Source of the DNA: CAZBZG01 sp964496245
GTDB taxonomy: Bacteria > Planctomycetota > SZUA-567
Reading direction: 5' to 3'
DNA length: 8,826 nt
NCBI GenBank assembly: GCA_964496245.1
Contig: CAZBZG010000202.1
Span: forward strand, 1-8,826
Numbering within the stretch: position 1 is the stretch's first letter; every line of letters starts with the position of its first letter. A program made the position numbers and the translations under genes. Under the pieces are notes generated by a model. The model saw only the letters and a list, made by a program, of their open reading frames with translations, did not search any database and was not told where the DNA came from. Below are positions 1 through 5,310 of the stretch, piece by piece.

Positions 1-81
1 ACCAAACTGGAGCGGAGGCTGAAGCGCGTGCTGCGCCCACAGAAGCGTGGACCCAGGCCGGAGGGGAAGAGCCGCAGTTAA
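1..81 (+). CDS. C-terminal end of a probable REP-associated (IS200-like, Y1) transposase, partial
   Basis: Frame 1 is open from the first base to TAA at 79-81 and encodes 26 residues of a gene whose body lies left of the window. The tail is very basic. It reads LERRLKRVLRPQKRGPRP followed by a short Lys/Ser/Arg end. The pattern LExxLxRxLRPxKRGxxP resembles the C-terminus of REP-associated tyrosine transposases, single-strand DNA nucleases of the HUH type. The tandem repeats starting within a few bases of the stop codon support this, because such transposases usually sit beside the repeats they act on. The catalytic HUH motif and tyrosine are not visible, so the assignment rests on the tail and the context only. 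Confidence 0.55.
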   Translation, partial: TKLERRLKRVLRPQKRGPRPEGKSRS

Positions 82-82
82 A

Positions 83-205
83 TATACTGTCCCCGGAATA
101 GCTCCCCGGAATAGCGCCTGTCCCCGGAATAGCGCAGTTAAATACTGTCCCCGGAATAGACTCCTGTCCCCGGAATAGACTGTCCCCGGAATAGACGCGG
201 AATAG
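83..205 (+). repeat. Tandem array of GGAATAG-ended repeats (REP-like), left array
   Basis: Seven consecutive units all end in GGAATAG and directly abut: 83-101, 102-114, 115-132, 133-159, 160-178, 179-194 and 195-205. Most contain CTGTCCCCGGAATAG; 102-114 lacks two bases of it, and 195-205 keeps only GCGGAATAG. Unit lengths vary from 11 to 27 bases, and all the variation is at the 5' side. Unit 133-159 is extended 5' by a copy of the end of the transposase gene: 133-144 matches 73-84, including its stop codon. The units are direct repeats, not strong individual hairpins. The array probably belongs to the adjacent transposase family. Confidence 0.85.
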
Positions 206-253
206 ACGCGCCAACTCAGTGCCGGAAGTGAGGGGGGCGGGGGCAGAAAGTCC

Positions 254-283
254 TTGCCCGGCGGCTCGCCGGTACGGTAGAAT
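254..283 (+). promoter_or_regulatory. Possible sigma-70 promoter with an inverted-repeat operator, upstream of the PIN gene
   Basis: TTGCCC (254-259) and TAGAAT (278-283) are spaced 18 bases apart, 50 bases before the GTG start of the PIN gene. The spacer holds a perfect inverted repeat, CCGGCG (258-263), loop GCT, CGCCGG (267-272). A palindrome between -35 and -10 is a common operator position for self-regulated toxin-antitoxin operons. The boxes match the consensus only moderately and the assignment is by eye. Confidence 0.35.
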
Positions 284-333
284 GCCCCTGTGGTCACCCA
301 CGCGGAGCTCGGGACAGAGGCTGGAGGCGACCG

Positions 334-804
334 GTGCATCGGATTCGGGTCTACGTGGACACGTCCGTGTTTGGCGGCGTCGATGACGAAGAGTTTCGAG
401 ATGCCAGCTACCTTTTTTTCGAAAATGTGGAGAAAGGTACATTCACAATTCTTCTGTCCCGCCTGACGACGGACGAACTTGAGGATGCACCGGAGCGAAT
501 CCGAGAGGTTTTGGAAAGGATTCCCAGGGAACTCGTTGAACAGGCGCCCATCAATGATGAAGTCCTCGAACTCGCGGACGAGTACGTGAAGGCGGGAGTT
601 CTTGGCGAGGCATCTCGGGATGACGCTACCCACGTGGCGGCAGCGACAGTGGCGGGGGCGGGTCTCATTGTGAGTTGGAATTTCAGGCACATCGTGAATT
701 ACAACCGGATACTTGGCTTCAACGCTGTGAATACACGTAACGGTTATCGCCCCTTGATGATTCTGAGTCCACGGGAGGCTCTTGACGATGAGCAAGGATT
801 TTGA
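334..804 (+). CDS. PIN-domain ribonuclease, VapC-like toxin
   Basis: A 156-residue PIN-domain protein of the size usual for VapC-type toxins, which are Mg-dependent RNases. The N-terminal strand YVDTSV gives the first acidic residue (D9). E48 in TTDELE and D97 in RDDATHVAAA supply the next two. The fourth canonical position falls in SWNFRHI, where N116 stands in place of Asp; this W-N variant occurs in a sub-group of PIN proteins. The start is GTG at 334, chosen because GGAGG (323-327) lies six bases upstream and D9 is then correctly N-terminal. The gene overlaps the next one by 17 bases, so the two are probably co-translated with the toxin first. It has visibly lower GC than the sugar genes downstream and lies between oppositely oriented repeat arrays, which suggests acquisition by transfer. 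RNase activity and target are inferred. Confidence 0.85.
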   Translation: MHRIRVYVDTSVFGGVDDEEFRDASYLFFENVEKGTFTILLSRLTTDELEDAPERIREVLERIPRELVEQAPINDEVLELADEYVKAGVLGEASRDDATHVAAATVAGAGLIVSWNFRHIVNYNRILGFNAVNTRNGYRPLMILSPREALDDEQGF

Positions 805-976
805 TTGCGTTGAAATGAAGCATCGCGCACAGCGGAAACTGCGTGCGGAGTACGAAAGCCGCAGAGAGGAATTCAAGTCGTACGCCGACTTCTTGGTGGC
901 AAAGTCCGAGGAGTCGGAATGGCAGCGCGGTTTCTGGGAGAAGGTGCGTGTCGCCAAAGCCAAAGCCGCCTCTTGA
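788..976 (+). CDS. Small charged protein, probable antitoxin partner of the PIN protein
   Basis: A 62-residue, highly charged, probably helical protein that begins MSKDFDCVEMKHRAQ. Small proteins starting with a DCVEMK-like motif commonly follow PIN genes of this type and are taken to be their antitoxins. No AbrB, ribbon-helix-helix or helix-turn-helix motif can be recognised. ATG 788 is preferred over the in-frame TTG at 782 because GGGAGG (773-778) lies nine bases before the ATG but only three before the TTG. The gene starts inside the last codons of the PIN gene, and its stop is nine bases before the right repeat array. If it neutralises the toxin it probably binds through the helices, but that is inference; neutralisation has not been shown here. 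Confidence 0.7.
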   Translation: MSKDFDCVEMKHRAQRKLRAEYESRREEFKSYADFLVAKSEESEWQRGFWEKVRVAKAKAAS

Positions 977-985
977 GACGGGGGG

Positions 986-1044
986 GTATTCCGTATTCCG
1001 GTATTCCGCGGTATTCCGGGGACGGGTATTCCGGGGACGGTATA
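986..1044 (-). repeat. Tandem array of GGAATAC-ended repeats (REP-like), right array, inverted relative to the left one
   Basis: Read on the minus strand, five abutting units all end in GGAATAC and become progressively shorter at the 5' side: 1026-1044 (19 bases), 1011-1025 (15), 1001-1010 (10), 993-1000 (8) and 986-992 (7). The longest, TATACCGTCCCCGGAATAC, matches the left-array unit at 83-101 at 17 of 19 positions, so both arrays are one family in opposite orientations. The array begins nine bases after the stop codon of the antitoxin-like gene. No transposase fragment is recognisable on its right side. Confidence 0.85.
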
Positions 1045-1138
1045 CTTGACTCTTGACAACCGTGAAGCGTCCCATCGGAGCGATACGCCAAAATGAGGTG
1101 TTTTGGGGGTCGGAAACCAGCGGGGATGCGGCCAGGAA

Positions 1139-1345
1139 TCAGCCGGAGATTGATACGCGTGAGCAGCGGACGCACCGATAGATCAGGGAATACGGAATGC
1201 CCGACAGGAAGCGCACAGGAATGACGAAGCTACGTGTGCCCGCCCAAAATCTGGTCGCACATGTTGCCGAATTGGGGCTGTATGGATTTGGGGGTGAAAC
1301 GGGGCGGTTTGCCGAATTGCTGAAGAGTTTGGAGAAGCGTTTCAT
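1139..1345 (-). CDS. Short hypothetical frame with strong ribosome site, possibly a truncated gene
   Basis: On the minus strand ATG at 1345 is preceded five bases upstream by AAGGAGG (complement of 1351-1357), the strongest ribosome site in this stretch. It opens a 68-residue frame beginning MKRFSKLFSNSANRP. The first dozen codons look like a genuine basic N-terminus. The rest is rich in Pro, Ser, Arg and Cys with no recognisable domain, as expected if the original gene was cut and the frame runs into unrelated DNA. A competing plus-strand frame across the same bases (ATG 1221 to stop 1433) encodes a helical-looking segment but has only a weak ribosome site. Function unknown; it may not be expressed. 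Confidence 0.25.
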   Translation of the reverse strand: MKRFSKLFSNSANRPVSPPNPYSPNSATCATRFWAGTRSFVIPVRFLSGIPYSLIYRCVRCSRVSISG

Positions 1346-1435
1346 GGTGTCCTCCTTGTGCATCGCAGTTGCGTGTGATGCGACGCTGTTGGCGGCCTGT
1401 TTCTTCTTCCTCCCTTCTGCAGTTTTCTGTTGACT

Positions 1436-1640
1436 CTACTTCCTGGCGTTCTCGTGCGACGGCAGCGGCCGCTGTCGCGTTGGCGGCATGGGCTGTCGTG
1501 ATGGGATGGGCAGGTCCGGCAGGGGCAGGACCTGGTAGGTGCCGTCCGGGTCGGTGGGGCTCCACGGAGCAAAGGCGATGAGCCGGCGGTCAAAGACCAG
1601 GTTGTTGACGATACTCGTCAATATTGTGGCATATCGCTTA
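1436..1640 (-). pseudogene. Coding-like C-terminal fragment of an unrecognised gene
   Basis: A minus-strand frame ends at TAG 1436-1438. Its last 60 or so residues include DRRLIAFAPWSPTDPDGTY and then a leucine/proline-rich segment. Codons through this part end mostly in G or C, as in the functional genes of the window, so it was probably once translated. The upstream end is unclear: a nominal start exists near 1741, but from about 1640 the same DNA reads as the end of another gene on the plus strand, so the fragment is probably truncated there. I do not recognise the family. Confidence 0.3.
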
Positions 1641-1943
1641 TGACTTTCGATGATGCAGTGGCTCTTGTCGCTGGAATGGAGTGGTTCGACCTGGCCCTGC
1701 TTGTGCTGGTACCGGTCACAAGTCCCGCCGGTCGAGCCCAACGCCGAACTGCTGCAGAACGCATTGGATCAGACGCAGGGTGCGGGAGTCTTTGACGCGG
1801 CTGACTGGAAGGTCATCGTCCGGGCGCGTCTGGCGGAGCTCGATCTCGAACGGGTCGCGCGGGATGTGGCGCCGTTCCTGGAGCGGCCCGAGGACGTCGC
1901 GCTCCTCAGTCGTGAGAATCTCGAAGCCTTGCTGAGACGGTAA
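1640..1943 (+). pseudogene. C-terminal remnant of an AbiEii/AbiGii-type nucleotidyltransferase, frameshifted
   Basis: The last 70 residues before TAA at 1941-1943 contain LDLERVARDVAPFLERPED followed by a conserved-looking leucine-rich end. This matches the C-terminus of AbiEii/AbiGii nucleotidyltransferase toxins, where a DVxPFL motif follows a helix. In another frame just upstream, GMEWFDLAL resembles the GRDWYDxxWY segment that precedes it in this family. The continuation WYRSQVPP lies in the first frame, so a frameshift between about 1690 and 1710 has broken the gene. The N-terminal nucleotidyltransferase domain (GS...DxD) is absent; the sequence before 1640 is unrelated. No AbiEi-like antitoxin is visible. 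Intact members are toxins of type IV toxin-antitoxin or abortive-infection systems; this one should be inactive. Confidence 0.5.
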
Positions 1944-1980
1944 CACGACGCACATGGCGAATGACCCTGCGCACGCCCAC

Positions 1981-1999
1981 CCGGCTCAGGCCTGACCGG
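1981..1999. terminator. Possible weak terminator hairpin
   Basis: CCGG-C-TCA and TGACCGG pair around a GGCC loop, giving seven base pairs with one bulged C. The hairpin lies 37 bases after the stop of the AbiEii-like remnant and before the aldolase gene. There is no T-run after it, so intrinsic termination would be weak. Confidence 0.2.
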
Positions 2000-2076
2000 A
2001 GAACTGGGTAGCGCGCGCGCGTGAAAATCGGTAGCATGGGACGACGTACGGTAGAGCAACGGGGAGTGCGACACCC

Positions 2077-3156
2077 ATGGCAGACGACAAGATCGCGACC
2101 CTTGTAGGCCTCTCCCACGCCTTCGGCACCGCGGAGTACGTGCTCGGCGGCGGGGGCAACACCTCGTGCAAAGACGAAGCCACCCTCTGGGTCAAGCCGT
2201 CGGGGACCGTGCTCGGCGAGATGACCGCGGAGAGCTTCGTGGCCCTGGACCGCGCCAAGCTCGCCTCCCTCTACGCGCTGGAGGCGCCGGGCGACCCGTC
2301 CGCGCGCGAAGCGCTCGTCAAGGAGACGGCCGGCGCGGCCGTGCAAGCCGGGAGTGCGGGCCGTCCGAGCGTGGAGGCGCCGCTCCACGACTCGTTCGAT
2401 GCCGCGTTCGTGGTGCATACGCATCCCACGCGCGTCAATGGCCTGACCTGCGCCCAGCACGGCGCGCAGACCTGCGCCGAGCTCTTCCCCGACGCGCTCT
2501 GGGTTCCCTATACCGATCCCGGCTACACGCTCTGCATGCGCGTGCGTGCGGACATGGCCCGCTACGCGGACGCGCACGGCTGCCAGCCGCGCATGGTCTT
2601 CCTGCAGAACCACGGGGTATTCGTGGCCGGGGACACGGCCGATTCGATCCGCGCGGACTATGCTCGCATCCTGGAAACGCTCGACCAAGCCTTTGCAGCA
2701 GCAAGAGTGGACGCCGAGCTCCCTCCGGCGCCGCCCCCCGAGCCCGCGGTCTGGAAGGCTGTGGCCGAGACGCTGCGCACCGCCTGCGGGGAGGCTGCGC
2801 AGAGCATCGCGCCGTCCGGCCGGTTCTCCGTGGCCGAGGGGCCGCTCTCGCCGGATCACATCGTCTATGCCAAGGCCCACCCCTTCGTGGGCGAGCCCAC
2901 GGCCGCGGCCCTGCAAGCGTTCGAGGCCGAACGCGGCTATCCGCCGCGTGTCCTCAGCGCGGGCGCAGGCGTCTTCGGGGTGGGCGCGAGCCAGCAGCAG
3001 GCGGATCTGGCGCTGCGGTTTGCCAAGGACGGGGCGCGCGTCTGCCGGTTTGCCGAAGCGTTCGGCGGCGTGCGCTTTCTCGACAAGCGGGCGAGCGACT
3101 TCATCGAACACTGGGAGGTGGAATCCTACCGCCGCAAGGTGGCCAGCGGCGGGTAG
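2077..3156 (+). CDS. Class II aldolase/adducin family protein, probable rhamnulose-1-phosphate aldolase
   Basis: A zinc-dependent class II aldolase of 359 residues, cytoplasmic, probably splitting L-rhamnulose-1-phosphate into dihydroxyacetone phosphate and L-lactaldehyde. The phosphate-binding loop GGGGNTS is at residues 24-30 and KPSGT at 40-44. The probable catalytic Glu is E100 in SVEAPLH, and the zinc histidines are H114 and H116 (HTHP) and H179 (QNHG). A C-terminal extension, about 225-359, includes GPLSPDHIVYAK, which also occurs in rhamnose aldolases fused to a short-chain dehydrogenase; the dehydrogenase half is absent here. ATG 2077 follows GGGGAG (2061-2066) by ten bases. Only 21 bases separate it from rhaA, which supports the rhamnose role. 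The family also includes fuculose-1-phosphate aldolases, so the exact substrate is inferred. Confidence 0.8.
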   Translation: MADDKIATLVGLSHAFGTAEYVLGGGGNTSCKDEATLWVKPSGTVLGEMTAESFVALDRAKLASLYALEAPGDPSAREALVKETAGAAVQAGSAGRPSVEAPLHDSFDAAFVVHTHPTRVNGLTCAQHGAQTCAELFPDALWVPYTDPGYTLCMRVRADMARYADAHGCQPRMVFLQNHGVFVAGDTADSIRADYARILETLDQAFAAARVDAELPPAPPPEPAVWKAVAETLRTACGEAAQSIAPSGRFSVAEGPLSPDHIVYAKAHPFVGEPTAAALQAFEAERGYPPRVLSAGAGVFGVGASQQQADLALRFAKDGARVCRFAEAFGGVRFLDKRASDFIEHWEVESYRRKVASGG

Positions 3157-3164
3157 CCGATCAC

Positions 3165-3172
3165 AGGAGGAG
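3165..3172 (+). promoter_or_regulatory. Ribosome binding site that decides the rhaA start
   Basis: AGGAGGAG precedes two ATG codons, at 3174 and 3178. The ATG at 3178 is in the rhaA frame, six to eight bases from the core; the one at 3174 opens a different frame. Confidence 0.7.
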
Positions 3173-3177
3173 CATGG

Positions 3178-4446
3178 ATGCCCGACACGAAATCGATCGA
3201 GCAGGCCTATGCGCTGGCCCGCGAAACCTACGCAGCCCTGGGTGTGGACGCCGATCAGGCGTTGAAGCGCCTGGCTACGATCCCCGTGTCCGTCAACTGC
3301 TGGCAGGGCGATGACGTGGGCGGGTTCGAGCACGCCGGGGGCGAACTCGACGGCGGGCTCGCCGCCACGGGGAACTACCCGGGCAAGGCCCGCACGCCGG
3401 AGGAGCTCCGCGCCGACCTGGACAAGGCGCTCAGCCTGATCCCGGGCACCCACCGGCTCAACCTCCACGCCATGTATCTGGATGCCGACCGGGCCGTGGA
3501 GCGCGACGCCCTCACGCCCGAGCACTTCTCGTCCTGGATCGATTGGGCCAGGGCCAAGGGGATGGGGATGGATTTCAATCCCACGTTCTTCGCCCACCCC
3601 AAGGCGGCCGATGGCTTCACCCTGGCGCATGCGGACAAGGCCGTACGCGACTTCTGGGTCGCCCACGGCCAGTGCTGCCGCCGCGTGGGCGCAGCCATGG
3701 GCGCGGCCCTGGGGTCGCCCACGGTCACCAATGTCTGGGTGCCGGACGGGTACAAGGACGTGCCCGCCGACCGCAAGAGCCCGCGCGAGCGGCTCGCCGC
3801 GTCTCTCGACGAAATCTTTGCCGAGACGATCGATGCTACGCACAACCTCGATTCCGTGGAGAGCAAGCTTTTCGGCATCGGCTCGGAGAGCTACGTGGTG
3901 GGTTCGCACGAGTTCTATCTCGGCTACGCCCTGACCCGCAACAAGCTCCTCTGCCTGGATGCGGGGCACTTCCATCCCACGGAGGTCATCTCGGACAAGC
4001 TCTCGGCTGTGCTCACCTTCCTCGACGAGGTCCTGCTCCATGTCAGCCGCGGGGTGCGGTGGGACAGCGATCACGTGGTCGTCCTGTCCGATGAACTCAG
4101 AGCCATCGCCCAGGAGCTCGTGCGCGGGGATTATCTGGATCGCGTCCATATCGGCCTCGACTTCTTCGATGCGAGCATCAACCGCGTGGCCGCGTGGGGG
4201 ATCGGTACCCGCTCCATGTGCAAGGCGCTCCTGGCCGCGCTGCTCGAGCCTACGGAAAGGCTCCAGAATCTGGAGGCCGACGGCGACTTCACCGGCCGCC
4301 TGGCGCTCCTGGAAGAACTGAAGACCCTGCCCCTGGGCGCGGTCTGGGACGCCTACTGTCTCCAGCAGAACGTGCCCGCAGGGCCGGCGTGGCTGGAGGA
4401 GGTGCGGGCGTATGAGCGGGAGGTGCTGGCAGGACGAGCGGGATGA
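3178..4446 (+). CDS. rhaA: L-rhamnose isomerase
   Basis: Converts L-rhamnose to L-rhamnulose (EC 5.3.1.14) in the cytoplasm, the first step of the phosphorylating rhamnose pathway. At 422 residues it is close to the Escherichia coli enzyme (419). Hallmarks are CWQGDDVGGFE (41-51), DAGHFHPTEVISDK (261-274) and VRWDSDHVV (293-301). Counting places E228, D261, H288 and D328 at the structural-metal positions and H264, D296 and D298 at the catalytic-metal positions, a constant six-residue offset from the E. coli ligands E234, D267, H294, D334, H270, D302 and D304. All are conserved, so it should be active. It is transcribed with the upstream aldolase. No rhamnulokinase is next to it, so that step must be encoded elsewhere. 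Related isomerases can act on other rare sugars, but rhamnose is the most likely substrate. Confidence 0.95.
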   Translation: MPDTKSIEQAYALARETYAALGVDADQALKRLATIPVSVNCWQGDDVGGFEHAGGELDGGLAATGNYPGKARTPEELRADLDKALSLIPGTHRLNLHAMYLDADRAVERDALTPEHFSSWIDWARAKGMGMDFNPTFFAHPKAADGFTLAHADKAVRDFWVAHGQCCRRVGAAMGAALGSPTVTNVWVPDGYKDVPADRKSPRERLAASLDEIFAETIDATHNLDSVESKLFGIGSESYVVGSHEFYLGYALTRNKLLCLDAGHFHPTEVISDKLSAVLTFLDEVLLHVSRGVRWDSDHVVVLSDELRAIAQELVRGDYLDRVHIGLDFFDASINRVAAWGIGTRSMCKALLAALLEPTERLQNLEADGDFTGRLALLEELKTLPLGAVWDAYCLQQNVPAGPAWLEEVRAYEREVLAGRAG

Positions 4447-4499
4447 TTCTACCGCAGAGGCGTGACAGGACGGGACACGAACGCGAGAACGGAGCTCCC

Positions 4500-4529
4500 G
4501 CAGAGACGCAGAGGCGCAGAGGCGCAGAA
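4500..4529 (+). repeat. GCAGAGRC octamer tandem repeat
   Basis: Three full octamers, GCAGAGAC (4500-4507), GCAGAGGC (4508-4515) and GCAGAGGC (4516-4523), are followed by a partial GCAGAA. A related ACCGCAGAGGC lies at 4451-4461. They fall in the 106-base gap between rhaA and the zinc-ribbon gene. Similar GCAGAGACGCAGAGGCG strings are scattered in intergenic DNA of many environmental bacteria; their role is unknown. Confidence 0.65.
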
Positions 4530-4552
4530 CAGGATCGCGGAGGGACCTGACC

Positions 4553-5260
4553 ATGGCTTCGTGCAGCAAATGCGGGGCGCCGCTCCCTGCGAATTCGAAC
4601 ATCTGCGAATACTGCGAGTCGCGGAACGACGTGGACCTGCGTGTTATCCATGAGTACACCACGCAGGCGCCTGCGGGCGAGCGCATCTGCCCGCGGTGCG
4701 ACATTCCCCTCAAGACCATCGACCTCAAGGTGGACGGTACGTTCCTGATCGAACGCTGCGAGACGTGCATGGGGCTCTTCTTCGATCCGAACGAGCTGGA
4801 GGCCCTGCTCGAGAAGTCGGTGGAGAACGTCTTCGATATCAACTACAAGCAGATCAACACCGTCAACAAGGAGCTGAGCGGCCGACGCCGCGAAGTGCAG
4901 TACATCAAGTGCCCCGTGTGCCGGAAGCTCATGAACCGGATGAACTTCGGGACCAAGAGCGGCGTGATCGTGGACCGGTGCAAGGACCACGGCGTGTGGC
5001 TGGACAGCGGCGAACTCAAACACCTGCTCGAGTGGAGAAAGGCGGGCGGCGCGCTGCTCTCACAGCAACGGGAGCAAGAGAAGGCCCGGGAGCAGCGACG
5101 CAAGGAACGGCAGGCCTACCGCAAGCGCATGCAGGAACAAGCAGCCTCCGGCAGTGCCGTCCACCAGTACGGCGGCCGGATCTATCGCTCGTCGGGCACT
5201 TACCACGACCGCGACATCGTGGACATGCTCTCGGACGCGCTGTTTCGGTTGTTTCGATAA
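4553..5260 (+). CDS. zf-TFIIB domain protein with three zinc-binding sites
   Basis: A 235-residue cytoplasmic protein of unknown function made of three zinc sites. The first is an N-terminal zinc ribbon with C4, C7, C18 and C21. The second is a zf-TFIIB motif with C46, C49, C69 and C72, followed by GLFFDPNELEALL. The third is another zf-TFIIB motif with C120, C123, C143 and H146, followed by GVWLDSGELKHLL, its last cysteine apparently replaced by histidine. A charged Gln/Glu/Arg/Lys segment (about 163-198), possibly a coiled coil, leads to a short C-terminus ending in DMLSDALFRLFR, which could be amphipathic. ATG 4553 follows GGAGGG (4539-4544) by eight bases. It lies 106 bases after rhaA, so it may have its own promoter. 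Such proteins are widespread and uncharacterised; a link to sugar use is not supported. Confidence 0.8.
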   Translation: MASCSKCGAPLPANSNICEYCESRNDVDLRVIHEYTTQAPAGERICPRCDIPLKTIDLKVDGTFLIERCETCMGLFFDPNELEALLEKSVENVFDINYKQINTVNKELSGRRREVQYIKCPVCRKLMNRMNFGTKSGVIVDRCKDHGVWLDSGELKHLLEWRKAGGALLSQQREQEKAREQRRKERQAYRKRMQEQAASGSAVHQYGGRIYRSSGTYHDRDIVDMLSDALFRLFR

Positions 5261-5271
5261 CCGGCAGAGCT

Positions 5272-5300
5272 GGCACGCCTGAGGCAGGCAGGGTCGTGCC
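5272..5300. terminator. Hairpin between convergent genes, possible shared terminator
   Basis: GGCAC (5272-5276) pairs with GTGCC (5296-5300), and inside it GCCTG (5277-5281) pairs with CAGGC (5285-5289) around an AGG loop, leaving a one-sided internal bulge at 5290-5295. It fills most of the 50 bases between the stop codons of the zf-TFIIB gene (plus) and the oxidoreductase gene (minus). Neither side has a clear T-run, so it may act with Rho or only as a 3' stabilising stem. Confidence 0.4.
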
Positions 5301-5310
5301 CGCCCCTTCG

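Larger units (their letters stand above)
1045..2076. other. Degraded accessory stretch without a confident intact gene
   Basis: About 1 kb between the right repeat array and the aldolase gene. It holds a short minus-strand frame with a strong ribosome site (1139-1345), a coding-like minus-strand fragment (1436-1640) and a frameshifted nucleotidyltransferase remnant on the plus strand (1640-1943), each listed separately. A weak hairpin, CCAAAA (1088-1093) with TTTTGG (1101-1106), has no obvious role. From 1944 to 2076 there is an inverted repeat (1981-1999), an alternating GC tract (2011-2021) and the ribosome site of the aldolase gene. Mixed strands, broken frames and repeats at one edge suggest a decayed mobile or defence region. 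Confidence 0.55.

Noticed and set aside
83..205. CRISPR array.
   Set aside because: Units are 11-27 bases, directly abutting, without unique spacers of constant length, and no cas gene is present.
1197..1433. Plus-strand 78-residue frame, or a shorter one from ATG 1221.
   Set aside because: Weak ribosome site, no recognisable family, and it overlaps a minus-strand frame with a much stronger ribosome site. It remains possible but unsupported.
2011..2021. Alternating GC tract before the aldolase gene as a regulatory Z-DNA element.
   Set aside because: Only 11 bases in a GC-rich genome; chance occurrence is likely and nothing else supports a role.
1906..4842. A 978-residue minus-strand open frame across the aldolase and rhaA genes.
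   Set aside because: It is antisense to two well-recognised enzymes, is Arg/His/Gly-rich without domains, and arises from the high GC content of the opposite strand.
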